Source of the DNA: Pseudomonas sp. MUP55
Lineage (GTDB): Bacteria; Pseudomonadota; Gammaproteobacteria; Pseudomonadales; Pseudomonadaceae
DNA: 64,000 bases
Direction of reading: 5' to 3'
NCBI RefSeq assembly: GCF_034043515.1
Contig: NZ_CP138214.1
Location: 5,773,501 to 5,837,500 of the forward strand
A program made the translations under genes and the position numbers. Under the pieces are notes generated by a model. It ran no database searches. It saw only the letters and a program-made list of their open reading frames with translations, and had not been told where the DNA came from. Shown piece by piece: positions 44,959 through 52,270 of the stretch. The first letter of the stretch is position 1. Each line of letters begins with the position of its first letter.

Positions 44959-45001
44959 CAAAAAAAATGGGCACCCAACCCAGTTGGCGTGCCCATTTTT
45001 T
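44959..45001. terminator. Duplicated HU-gene terminator, now ending the second Rhs module
   Basis: An A run, the stem AAATGGGCAC...GTGCCCATTT and a T run form a strong bidirectional terminator. It is a copy of the terminator behind the intact HU gene (47284-47320) and keeps the same distance to the HU stop codon. It can terminate the rhs-immunity transcript from the left. Confidence 0.85.
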
Positions 45002-45036
45002 ATACCCGCCCGCCTCCCTTCAGGCGGTACCACCTT

Positions 45037-45109
45037 TTACGGGTTGACGCTGTCTTTGAGCGACTTGCCCGGTTTGAACGCTACGGTGTCGCTCGCCTTG
45101 ATCTTCGCC
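45037..45109 (-). pseudogene. HU gene fragment, C-terminal part (residues about 69-91)
   Basis: On the minus strand this encodes AKIKASDTVAFKPGKSLKDS then VNP and TAA, against KIKASNTVAFKPGKSLKDTV in the intact HU gene. It supplies precisely the part missing from the fragment at 39883-40040; the two share the same breakpoint within about 5 bases (TCACC in the intact gene at 47427-47431). It is followed on the + strand directly by an rhs fragment. Confidence 0.88.
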
Positions 45110-45110
45110 T

Positions 45111-45384
45111 GCATCCTTGCCAGCCAGGACAGCCTGCATAGCTAGCGCGAAACCTTCCCCTACGACGCCGCCGCCAACCTGCTCGACGGCCCGCAGGCTG
45201 GTGCCGGGTTGGTGGTGCACACCAAGCTGCTGACGTATCACGATAAGCGTTATCGGTACGACGCCTTTGGCCGGATGATTGAAAAACGCAGCGCTAAACG
45301 GGGTGTGCAGCGGTTTTCGTATGACGCTGAAAGCCGATTGATTGAAGTGCGTAATGACGACGGCCGCGTGGTCAGGATGGCCTA
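45111..45384 (+). pseudogene. Rhs core fragment
   Basis: About 274 bases match 43344-43617 of the second rhs gene (ASQDSLH; AANLLDGPQAGAGLVVH; RYRYDAFGRMIEKRSAKRGV). A TAG interrupts it near the start (CATAGCTAG against CATGGCCAG) and a TAA ends it at the right boundary. No start codon. It is a dead scrap of an rhs core fused to the HU fragment. Confidence 0.9.
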
Positions 45385-45534
45385 AACCCAAAATCTTGCT
45401 TATAAACGCATGATGGCGGCACCGACGAAAGGCAATATGCAGGTATGGGAAAGATTTAAATAGGAAAGTATTTCAAACGCCGAGGAAAACTACATCCGGG
45501 TAACAAATGTAGACACTGACATAAGGATTACTTT
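45385..45534. other. Non-coding AT-rich stretch between rhs fragment and decayed gene
   Basis: No open frame of note is seen; short frames are broken by several stops. It may hold the eroded toxin tip that once preceded the immunity-like pseudogene, but I cannot align it to anything. Confidence 0.4.
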
Positions 45535-45939
45535 ATGCGAGTCGCTACGACATCGGACTCACCGAGCTGGACCAAAGTCTTTGAGATCACCGACGGGTTA
45601 AATGGCTCGAGCGAGACGCTCGAAAAAAGTATCCCACGCTCGACTGGGAACTGGCGGTCTGTATGCGATGCCTGCCGAAGGCCCTAGAACGTAAGACATT
45701 TTGCCGTTACTACGCCAAAGACAAAATGTTCGGTCTCGATATTGCCATGAATGAGGAAAATTTTATTCCGCATAAAAAAGATATGGTCGCTCAGCGCAAA
45801 TTATTAGTGCGGCGTTTATTACTTTTTTATTGAGAGCATTAAAAAATACGAGAAAAAACTGCCTAATCTCCAGCCGGTTTCAGCGGCGCTGATCGCGGAC
45901 GTACAGAAATGGTGCGCCCAACATGGGTGGACGGTCTGA
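45535..45939 (+). pseudogene. Decayed immunity-like gene
   Basis: ATG at 45535 follows AAGGA, but the gene carries three lesions. A one-base loss after the second codon must be undone to read RVRYDIGLTELDQSL; a TGA stop follows (about 45588); then DHRRVKWLERDARKKYPTLD, WELAVCMRCLPKALERKTF and FGLDIAMNEENFIPHKKDMV are read in one frame; one extra base near 45810 shifts to GVYYFFIESIKKYEKKLPNL and VQKWCAQHGWTV before TGA at 45937. The conceptual product of about 135 residues resembles a small immunity protein of polymorphic toxin systems (family not certain). It lies behind an rhs core fragment, the place where an immunity gene is expected. Confidence 0.7.
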
Positions 45940-46035
45940 GATCGAACCATTTGCCAAGATCGCATCGCAGGCCACAGATCAACCTTCAAACGTTGACGCT
46001 GTGGCCTGAGATTATTGATTGGCACTACCGAAGTT

Positions 46036-47082
46036 TCACTCTTCGTCTTCTACAATTGCGGTCCTCGACGCTATCAACACCTTGGTCATCTTGTTCATGT
46101 AAGCGTAACGCCCTTCAATATCTTTCATACGTGACTCATCAGTCGGCGCTTGCGACGAGTCGAGTGCAACATAAGGTTTGTAAACAATCCCGTAGCGTTC
46201 TCCAATGGATTCCATCTGTTCTTCTATGGCGTCCATTCTTTTCTCAAGTGCCGTAAGCCTTGAAGGAGTGTCAGTGGGCGCACTCGGGTCTTTACCCACA
46301 GCCTTCGCGTTTTTCCCTTCGTTGATGGAAAGAATATTGTTGACCATCAGCTCGGTTTTTATTTCGGCGCCTTCAAGACGCGCGTCCAATTTTTGCTGTT
46401 GCGTCGCGGACGGGTCTACCGTAGTGACAGTGCCATCCGCGTTCTTTTTTTCTGCACCCGGCATTTCAGCTTGCGCATCAATTCTGTCCGCGATGGCTTT
46501 AGAGCCTACATGCTCTGCCACACTGAAGGGCAATTGAATCAATGTACCTACGGATGCACTTAATAAGGAGTTGCGCACGCTGGACGCCAGTTGACTGGAT
46601 AATGGCGTGAACGCATTTGCGTTGTGTAAGTTGCCAATGGATTGCGAGTTATTGACGGCGCCCTGCACACCCTTTGACCCACCTGTTGGTTTTGGGGACT
46701 TGGGTGCCACCGAAGGCTTCGCTGGTTCTGCCGGCTTAGATGGCACCGGGGGCTTCGCTGGTTCTGCCGGCTTCGATGGCACCGGGGACTTCGCTGGTTT
46801 TTCCATGCTAGGTGGCAGGGGCATGGGGTCCTTGGGGGCCTTTGGAGGCTTGCGGGGCTTAAACCTAAAGCCTGCGCGCTTATATCTGGCCTGATTCTCT
46901 TGATCACTTGCGGCGGGGTATCGGGACAAGCGACCATCTTCGTTATTCAGGCTCTGTTCAACGTGCGAACGGTCTGGAGCTGCCACATGATTGCCTGAAA
47001 CTGCTGAAGTGGTAACACCTGGTTTTTTTGACTGAACCGTTGGAACAAGTAGCGGAATATATGACTGGTCGGACACTTTCAT
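46036..47082 (-). CDS. Proline-rich protein of unknown function, candidate type III effector
   Basis: I do not recognise this 348-residue protein. It has no signal peptide (start MKVSDQSYIPLLVPTVQSKK, polar and Ser-containing). Residues about 75-130 are basic and Pro/Lys-rich with two copies of a VPSKPAEPAKP unit and a third diverged copy. A mildly hydrophobic stretch (about 160-195: SVRNSLLSASVGTLIQLPFS) and a charged, probably coiled-coil C-terminal half (LTALEKRMDAIEEQMESIGER) follow. The ATG at 47082 has AGAGGT upstream. A GGAAC-N-CAC element resembling an hrp box lies about 52 bases upstream, suggesting HrpL control and type III secretion. GC is below that of the T6SS genes. Other possibilities: an accessory secreted protein of the Rhs island. 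Confidence 0.65.
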   Translation of the reverse strand: MKVSDQSYIPLLVPTVQSKKPGVTTSAVSGNHVAAPDRSHVEQSLNNEDGRLSRYPAASDQENQARYKRAGFRFKPRKPPKAPKDPMPLPPSMEKPAKSPVPSKPAEPAKPPVPSKPAEPAKPSVAPKSPKPTGGSKGVQGAVNNSQSIGNLHNANAFTPLSSQLASSVRNSLLSASVGTLIQLPFSVAEHVGSKAIADRIDAQAEMPGAEKKNADGTVTTVDPSATQQQKLDARLEGAEIKTELMVNNILSINEGKNAKAVGKDPSAPTDTPSRLTALEKRMDAIEEQMESIGERYGIVYKPYVALDSSQAPTDESRMKDIEGRYAYMNKMTKVLIASRTAIVEDEE

Positions 47083-47133
47083 AAATAGACCTCTAAGTAA
47101 TTATTAGAGAGGGCTCCCTGCAACCTCGAAACC

Positions 47134-47161
47134 TAAGTGACGCTTCGCACAAATAAGTTCC
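47134..47161 (-). promoter_or_regulatory. Candidate hrp box (HrpL/ECF sigma promoter)
   Basis: On the minus strand GGAACTTA is followed after 13 bases by TCACTTA. The hrp box consensus is GGAACC, 15-16 bases, then CCACNNA; here GGAACT-N15-TCACTTA has one mismatch in each half. It faces the proline-rich gene with its end about 52 bases before the ATG. Candidate only; no hrp genes are in this window. Confidence 0.4.
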
Positions 47162-47283
47162 AAAACTATAACTACTTAGACAATAAAAACATTCGCAAAC
47201 GCACATCACAACTTGCGCAGCAAGTTCCTAAAATACATAAAATGAAACCATACAACAGCTCAACAACTTTTCTTCTTCCCACA

Positions 47284-47320
47284 GAAAATGGGCACCCAAC
47301 CCCGTCGGCGTGCCCATTTC
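47284..47320. terminator. Terminator of the intact HU gene
   Basis: The stem AAATGGGCAC (47286-47295) pairs with GTGCCCATTT (47310-47319) around a GC-rich loop, about 40 bases after the HU stop codon. A sister copy stands at 44959-45001. Confidence 0.85.
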
Positions 47321-47358
47321 TCCTACCGCCCCGCCCCCTTTCGAGACGGTACTGCCGG

Positions 47359-47634
47359 TTACTCGTTAACGGTATCTTTCAGCGACTTGCCTGGCTTGAA
47401 CGCAACAGTGTTGCTGGCCTTGATTTTCACCGGCTCACCGGTCTGTGGGTTTTTGCCGGTGCGGGCGCCGCGGTGGCGTTGCAGGAAGGTGCCGAAGCCA
47501 ACCAGGGTGACGCTGTCCTTGCGGTGCAGGGCGCCGGTGATTTCTTCGAGAACGGCGTTGAGTACGCGGTTGGCCTGTTCTTTGGTGAGATCGGCTTTTT
47601 CCGCGATGGCGGCGGCGAGATCTGGTTTACGCAT
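47359..47634 (-). CDS. hupA: HU-family nucleoid protein
   Basis: HU dimers bend and compact DNA. The 91-residue protein shows the full family pattern: MRKPDLAAAIAEKADLTKEQ, the conserved core VTLVGFGTFLQRHRGARTGK, the DNA-binding arm NPQTGEPVKIKASNTV and FKPGKSLKDTVNE. In P. aeruginosa the homolog PA5348 lies next to recG and the rubredoxin genes (named hupA there, hupP in P. putida). Here it marks the right edge of the T6SS/Rhs island, and two broken pieces of a related copy lie inside the island. Confidence 0.95.
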   Translation of the reverse strand: MRKPDLAAAIAEKADLTKEQANRVLNAVLEEITGALHRKDSVTLVGFGTFLQRHRGARTGKNPQTGEPVKIKASNTVAFKPGKSLKDTVNE

Positions 47635-47824
47635 GTGTGAAGCCTCTTTGACGGTTTTTTGTTGTTATGTCCGTGCTGCTCTCTGGTGGAGCAGCGCCAA
47701 GGCGCCGCAGGCTCTACTCTGCGGCAGACGGGAGTGAGGATGGCATGCCCTCGCACGCTCCGCCAGTGTCGCCGCGACCTTTCTAAGGGTAAGAAGGGGC
47801 TTATTCCGACAGAACGACCGGCAT

Positions 47825-48973
47825 TTACGCCAGCAGCGGCGGAAGTTCCTTGTTCAATGCCAGTTTTTCCATGACCGCGGTGCCGGTCAGTGCGTAGCCC
47901 AGCAGGCGGCCGCTGGCGTCGCGGCACAGGGCCTTGATATCGGCGCCCTCGCCTTCGACGCTCCACACGCCTTCGCTGCCGCGTGGCGGTGGCGAGACCA
48001 CCAGCGGACAGATTGGGGTTTTCACGGTAATCGGCATCGGCCCGTAGCTGACGGCCGTGGCGTTGCCAGCCAGGGTCTGGGCCAAGGCGCGGGCGCAGCT
48101 CATGAGCGGCATCACGTACAGCAGGTTCAAGCCGTCGACTTCGGCGCAGTCGCCCAAAGCGTAGATATTGGCGTGAGAGGTCTTGAGGTGACGGTCCACC
48201 ATGATGCCGCGGTTGACTTGCAGGCCGGCTGCCGCTGCCAGGTCTATGCGCGGGCGCAGGCCGATGGCGGAAACCACCAGGTCGCAATGAATCACTTCAC
48301 CGTCGGACAGATGGGCTTCGAGGCCGTCAGCACTGCGCTGTAGACGGTTGAGCACCGGCCCCAGGTGGAAACGCGCGCCAATCCCTTGCAGCCCGGCTTG
48401 CACCGCAGCCGCAGCCGACGGGTGCAGCAGGGTCGGCATGACTTGCTCACACGGCGCGACCAGGTCGACCTCATAACCACCCAGGATCAGGTCGTTGGCA
48501 AATTCGCAGCCGATCAGGCCGGCGCCCAGCACCAGCACGCGGCGTTTGCCGGCAGCCGCGGCGCGGAAGCGGGCGTAGTCTTCGAGATCGTTGATCGGGA
48601 AAATCAGTTCGGCGCCATCGCCTTCGACCGGCACGCGGACGGTCTCTGCGCCCCACGCCAGGATCAGGTCGCGGTAGACCACCGATTCCTCGCCGATCCA
48701 CAGGCGCTTGTGGCCTGGGTCGATGCCGCTGATGCGCGTGTGGGTGCGCACTTGCGCCTTGAGTTGCTCGGCCATGGCGCCAGGTTCAGCCATGCTCAGG
48801 CCATCGGCTTCCTTGTTCTTGCCAAAACCGGTGGAGAGCATGGGCTTGGAGTAGGAGCGCCCATCATCTGCGGTGATCAGCAGCAATGGAGTGTCGCTGT
48901 CGAGCTTGCGAAACTCCCGGGCTACGTTGTAACCGGCCAATCCTGTGCCGATGATCACGACAGGTGAGTTCAT
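47825..48973 (-). CDS. rubB: Rubredoxin-NAD(+) reductase
   Basis: This 382-residue FAD enzyme passes electrons from NADH to rubredoxin. It shows two dinucleotide-binding motifs: [17 protein letters not shown] for FAD at the start and [17 protein letters not shown] for NADH near residue 147, and the late FAD motif [12 protein letters not shown]. It lies 36 bases downstream of the rubredoxin gene on the same strand, which fits a two-gene electron-transfer operon (AlkT/RubB type) that in Pseudomonas supplies alkane hydroxylases or oxidative-stress reductases. The ATG at 48973 follows AAGGAG. Confidence 0.93.
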   Translation of the reverse strand: MNSPVVIIGTGLAGYNVAREFRKLDSDTPLLLITADDGRSYSKPMLSTGFGKNKEADGLSMAEPGAMAEQLKAQVRTHTRISGIDPGHKRLWIGEESVVYRDLILAWGAETVRVPVEGDGAELIFPINDLEDYARFRAAAAGKRRVLVLGAGLIGCEFANDLILGGYEVDLVAPCEQVMPTLLHPSAAAAVQAGLQGIGARFHLGPVLNRLQRSADGLEAHLSDGEVIHCDLVVSAIGLRPRIDLAAAAGLQVNRGIMVDRHLKTSHANIYALGDCAEVDGLNLLYVMPLMSCARALAQTLAGNATAVSYGPMPITVKTPICPLVVSPPPRGSEGVWSVEGEGADIKALCRDASGRLLGYALTGTAVMEKLALNKELPPLLA

Positions 48974-49009
48974 TCCTTTCTCCTTGTAGTACGTTTCGTA
49001 AACTTCAAA

Positions 49010-49177
49010 TTAGCCGATTTCGATCATTTCGAAATCCATCTTGCCCACGCCGCAGTCTGGGCACAGCCAGTCTTCGGGGACATCTTCCCAACGGGTGCCG
49101 GGCACAATTCCGTCATCCGGCCAGCCATCCGCTTCGTTGTAGATCAGGCCACAGACGATACATTGCCACTTCTTCAT
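49010..49177 (-). CDS. rubA: Rubredoxin
   Basis: This 55-residue protein starts [20 protein letters not shown] and ends with [19 protein letters not shown]. The two CxxC knuckles (CIVCG and CPDCG) bind a single iron; [12 protein letters not shown] is the usual linker. GAGGAAG lies before the ATG at 49177. It carries electrons from the reductase encoded next to it. P. aeruginosa has two rubredoxin genes here; I see one. Confidence 0.96.
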   Translation of the reverse strand: MKKWQCIVCGLIYNEADGWPDDGIVPGTRWEDVPEDWLCPDCGVGKMDFEMIEIG

Positions 49178-49371
49178 TACGTGCTTCCTCAGGGTCCAGG
49201 CATCTTGGCCGACGGTCGATAACCTGCGCTGCCGCTCGGCTCAGGGCGTTTTGTACTGATCGCAGCCGGCAGATGCAAGCACGATCGGCGTAAACGGCCG
49301 GTTCAGCCCGGCAAAAATTCAGGACGCCATGGTAAGCTCGCCGCCTCTTTTGCTGCCAAAATTGACTCGCC

Positions 49372-49935
49372 GTGCCGCACTCAATCGCCCCTTCCGCTGC
49401 TTGCCAATGGCTGTCCCAGAGCCGTCTAAGCCCAATGCCTGCGCCCTTGACCCTCGATTGGCTGTTCGATGAGGGCTCGCTGACGCGCAGGCTGACCGGG
49501 CTGTCCAACGACATCTTCAGCGTGACGCCACTGCTCGAAGGCTGGCAGCCGTTGCGCGACGATGAATGTGCGGCGCTGGACCTGCCTCGAGCGAGCATTG
49601 GCTGGGTGCGCGAGGTGTATCTGCGCGGGCATGACCAGCCTTGGGTATTTGCCCGCAGTGTCGCGTCACGCAGCGCCTTGCAGGGCGATGGCTTGCACAT
49701 GGACGAACTGGGCAGCCGGTCGCTGGGCGAGTTGTTGTTCTGCGACCGCGCCTTTACCCGCCAGCCCATCGAGGTGTGCCATTACCCAGGGCAATGGCTG
49801 CCCGCGGCGGACCAGGCCGACGGGCTGTGGGCGCGCCGCTCGCGCTTTGATCGCGGATCGTTGAGCGTGCTGGTGGCGGAAGTCTTCCTGCCGAGTTTCT
49901 GGCATGCGCTGCATGACCATCCGGAGAACCGCTGA
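49372..49935 (+). CDS. ubiC: Chorismate lyase (chorismate--pyruvate lyase)
   Basis: UbiC converts chorismate to 4-hydroxybenzoate and pyruvate, the first committed step of ubiquinone synthesis. The 187-residue protein shows [40 protein letters not shown] with the active-site Arg, and the C-terminal [16 protein letters not shown] segment. The GTG start at 49372 has a poor ribosome site; a nearby ATG at 49435 would remove 21 residues but keep the conserved part, so the start is uncertain. The stop overlaps the ubiA start (TGATG). Confidence 0.92.
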   Translation: MPHSIAPSAACQWLSQSRLSPMPAPLTLDWLFDEGSLTRRLTGLSNDIFSVTPLLEGWQPLRDDECAALDLPRASIGWVREVYLRGHDQPWVFARSVASRSALQGDGLHMDELGSRSLGELLFCDRAFTRQPIEVCHYPGQWLPAADQADGLWARRSRFDRGSLSVLVAEVFLPSFWHALHDHPENR

Positions 49936-50825
49936 TGTACCAACGTGTGCTCAAATCCTTGAATCGCCTGAACCCCAGGGCCTGGGATTTCATTCAACTG
50001 ACGCGCATGGACAAGCCTATCGGCATCTACCTGCTGCTGTGGCCGACGCTATGGGCGCTGTGGATCGCCGGCAAGGGCTCGCCGTCGCTGCTCAATATCG
50101 TGATTTTCGTGCTGGGCGTGGTGCTGACCCGCGCCGGTGGCTGCGTGATCAATGACTGGGCCGACCGCAAGGTCGACGGCCATGTGAAGCGCACCGAGCA
50201 GCGTCCGCTGGTCAGCGGCAAGATCAGTTCGAAAGAGGCGCTGGTGTTTTTCGCGCTGCTGATGGGCATCAGCTTCCTGCTGGTGCTGCTGACCAACGCC
50301 AGCACCATCCTGCTGTCACTTGGCGGGCTGGCGCTGGCGGCGAGTTACCCGTTCATGAAGCGCTACACCTACTACCCGCAGGTGGTGTTGGGCGCGGCGT
50401 TTTCGTGGGGCATGCCGATGGCGTTCACTGCCGAGACCGGCCATCTGCCGGCCGAGGCGTGGCTGCTGTACATCGCCAACCTGTTATGGACGGTGGGTTA
50501 CGACACCTATTACGCGATGACCGACCGCGACGACGACCTGAAAATCGGGGTGAAATCCACCGCGATCCTGTTCGGTGATGCTGACCGGGTAATCATCCTC
50601 ACGCTGCAGGGCCTGGCGCTGGTGTGTCTGTTGCTGGCGGGGGCCCGGTTCGAGCTGGGCGGCTGGTTCCACCTCGGGTTGCTGGCGGCAGCGGGCTGTT
50701 TTGCCTGGGAGTTCTGGTATACCCGCGACAGGGACCGCATGAAGTGCTTCAAGGCGTTTTTACATAACCATTGGGCGGGGTTGGCGATTTTCGTGGGGAT
50801 TGTGGCTGACTACGCGTGGCGATGA
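49935..50825 (+). CDS. ubiA: 4-hydroxybenzoate octaprenyltransferase
   Basis: UbiA attaches the polyprenyl chain to 4-hydroxybenzoate in the inner membrane, the step after UbiC. The 296-residue protein is made of multiple membrane helices and carries both aspartate motifs: [15 protein letters not shown] (about 73-87) and [18 protein letters not shown] (about 193-210). The start overlaps the ubiC stop, so the two are coupled. Confidence 0.97.
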   Translation: MYQRVLKSLNRLNPRAWDFIQLTRMDKPIGIYLLLWPTLWALWIAGKGSPSLLNIVIFVLGVVLTRAGGCVINDWADRKVDGHVKRTEQRPLVSGKISSKEALVFFALLMGISFLLVLLTNASTILLSLGGLALAASYPFMKRYTYYPQVVLGAAFSWGMPMAFTAETGHLPAEAWLLYIANLLWTVGYDTYYAMTDRDDDLKIGVKSTAILFGDADRVIILTLQGLALVCLLLAGARFELGGWFHLGLLAAAGCFAWEFWYTRDRDRMKCFKAFLHNHWAGLAIFVGIVADYAWR

Positions 50826-50850
50826 GAGGCTTGCGGCGACTGTTCTGACG

Positions 50851-50924
50851 CTATCGGGGGCAAGCCCCCTCCCACATTTGAAAGCGTTCGCAGATCAAGT
50901 GTGGGAGGGGGCTTGCCCCCGATG
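50851..50924. repeat. REP pair in the opposite arrangement
   Basis: The left arm reads ATCGGGGGCAAGCCCCCTCC (50853 onward) and the right arm TGTGGGAGGGGGCTTGCCCC (from 50900), about 24 bases apart. The order of the arms is reversed compared with the other REPINs. It lies 3' of ubiA and of the convergent gene at 50945. Confidence 0.8.
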
Positions 50925-50944
50925 GTTTCAGCAGCGCCGAGCAA

Positions 50945-51322
50945 TCAAGGCTTGATGATGTGCCAAACCCCACCCTTGCCATCACCGGTCTTGTCCCCTG
51001 CCTTCTCGTCATCCTTGTAGGTGTAGACCGGCTTGCCGTCGTAGGCCCACTGGCTGGTCTGGTCGTCGCGGGTGATTACCGTCCATTTACCCTCTGACTT
51101 GTCAGTAGACTCAGCTTGCAACGGCGGCCAATTGGTCGCGCACTGGTCTTTGCACACGGACTTGCCGTCGGCATCCTTGTCAAAGGTGTAGAGGGTCAAG
51201 CCCTTGTGATCGACCAGCATCCCGTCTTTCGTCATCGCAGGTTCTGCGGCAAAGGCCAGGCCCGGCAGCGTCAACGCGGCCGTTACCAGCAGGGCTTTCC
51301 AGGAAATCGTGCTGTGAGTCAT
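50945..51322 (-). CDS. Secreted COG4315-type protein (Yx(F/W/Y)xxD repeats)
   Basis: This 125-residue protein has a cleavable signal (TISWKALLVTAALTLPGLAFA) and two copies of the motif that defines this family: LTLYTFDKDADGKSVC followed by CATNWPPLQA, and PVYTYKDDEKAGDKTGDG with WHIIKP at the end. Members are small periplasmic or surface proteins of unknown function; the Cys pair (CKDQC) may form a disulphide. I choose the ATG at 51322, after AAGGAAGG, over the one at 51361. It is divergent from phoB. Confidence 0.85.
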   Translation of the reverse strand: MTHSTISWKALLVTAALTLPGLAFAAEPAMTKDGMLVDHKGLTLYTFDKDADGKSVCKDQCATNWPPLQAESTDKSEGKWTVITRDDQTSQWAYDGKPVYTYKDDEKAGDKTGDGKGGVWHIIKP

Positions 51323-51404
51323 CGGAACCTTCCTTTTGTGGTTGTCAGGATTCGGACCCAAAGGTTAGTCCAGAGTGCCGTGATTTGCCCAAGCGACTAA
51401 ATTA

Positions 51405-51422
51405 CTGTCACACGACTGCAAT
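51405..51422 (+). promoter_or_regulatory. phoB: Pho box upstream of phoB
   Basis: CTGTCAC-ACGA-CTGCAAT fits the PhoB site CTGTCAT-N4-CTGTCAT with mismatches at three positions. It ends 54 bases before the phoB ATG, consistent with autoactivation under phosphate limitation. Confidence 0.7.
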
Positions 51423-51476
51423 AATTCCGTTATCTAATGCGGCGCAAGACAGTTAAATGACAAGAGGATTTTGAGC

Positions 51477-52166
51477 ATGGTTGGCAGGAGCATTCTGATT
51501 GTTGACGACGAAGCGCCCATTCGCGAGATGATCGCCGTTGCGTTGGAAATGGCCGGCTACGACTGCCTGGAGGCGGAGAATTCCCAGCAGGCCCATGCCA
51601 TCATCGTCGACCGCAAGCCGGACCTGATCCTGCTCGACTGGATGCTGCCCGGCACCTCCGGGATCGAGCTGGCTCGGCGTCTCAAGCGTGACGAGCTGAC
51701 CGGGGATATCCCGATCATCATGCTCACCGCCAAGGGCGAAGAGGACAACAAGATCCAGGGCCTGGAAGTCGGCGCCGATGACTACATCACCAAGCCTTTT
51801 TCCCCGCGCGAACTGGTAGCGCGCCTCAAAGCCGTATTGCGCCGGGCCGGCCCGACCGATGGCGAAGCCCCCATCGAAGTCGACGGCCTGATTCTGGACC
51901 CGATCAGCCACCGCGTGACCATCGACGGCAAGCCCGCCGAAATGGGCCCGACCGAATACCGCCTGCTGCAGTTCTTCATGACCCACCAGGAACGCGCCTA
52001 CACCCGCGGCCAACTGCTGGACCAGGTGTGGGGCGGCAATGTGTACGTGGAGGAGCGCACCGTGGACGTGCATATCCGCCGCCTGCGCAAAGCCTTGGGC
52101 GATGCCTATGAGAATCTGGTACAAACCGTGCGCGGCACGGGCTATCGGTTTTCAACCAAAGGTTGA
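51477..52166 (+). CDS. phoB: Phosphate regulon response regulator PhoB
   Basis: PhoB activates the pho regulon when phosphorylated by PhoR. The protein has 229 residues, the same length as in E. coli: a receiver domain (VDDEAPI with Asp10/11; phosphoacceptor Asp54 in [10 protein letters not shown]; Lys in YITKPFSP) and an OmpR-type winged helix ([32 protein letters not shown]). The ATG at 51477 is 8 bases after AGAGGA; a TTG at 51471 is too close. phoR follows after about 100 bases that hold a repeat. Confidence 0.98.
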   Translation: MVGRSILIVDDEAPIREMIAVALEMAGYDCLEAENSQQAHAIIVDRKPDLILLDWMLPGTSGIELARRLKRDELTGDIPIIMLTAKGEEDNKIQGLEVGADDYITKPFSPRELVARLKAVLRRAGPTDGEAPIEVDGLILDPISHRVTIDGKPAEMGPTEYRLLQFFMTHQERAYTRGQLLDQVWGGNVYVEERTVDVHIRRLRKALGDAYENLVQTVRGTGYRFSTKG

Positions 52167-52167
52167 G

Positions 52168-52258
52168 CTACAAGCAATTAGCCACACGCCGCAAGTTCAA
52201 AGCGGGACTGCTTTAGCTTGGAGCTTGCAGCTTGAAACTTGAAACTTGAAACTGCTCC
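52168..52258. repeat. AGCTTGCAGCTTG-type repeat copy between phoB and phoR
   Basis: The tract contains GCCGCAAGTTCAAAGC, GCTTGGAGCTTGCAGCTTG and three AAACTTGA words. It fills nearly the whole phoB-phoR interval, leaving just the phoR ribosome site (GAAGGA). Confidence 0.7.
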
Positions 52259-52270
52259 GAAGGACGCACC

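Noticed and set aside
46685-46850. Tandem proline/lysine repeats in the 46036-47082 gene considered as a minisatellite or mobile element
   Set aside because: The repeat stays in frame within an open gene and has just about three copies; it is better explained as a coding repeat of a flexible linker.
47427-48287. 286-codon open frame on the - strand over the hupA-rubB interval
   Set aside because: It runs through parts of two recognised genes in another frame and is Arg-rich nonsense; HU and rubredoxin reductase are certain.
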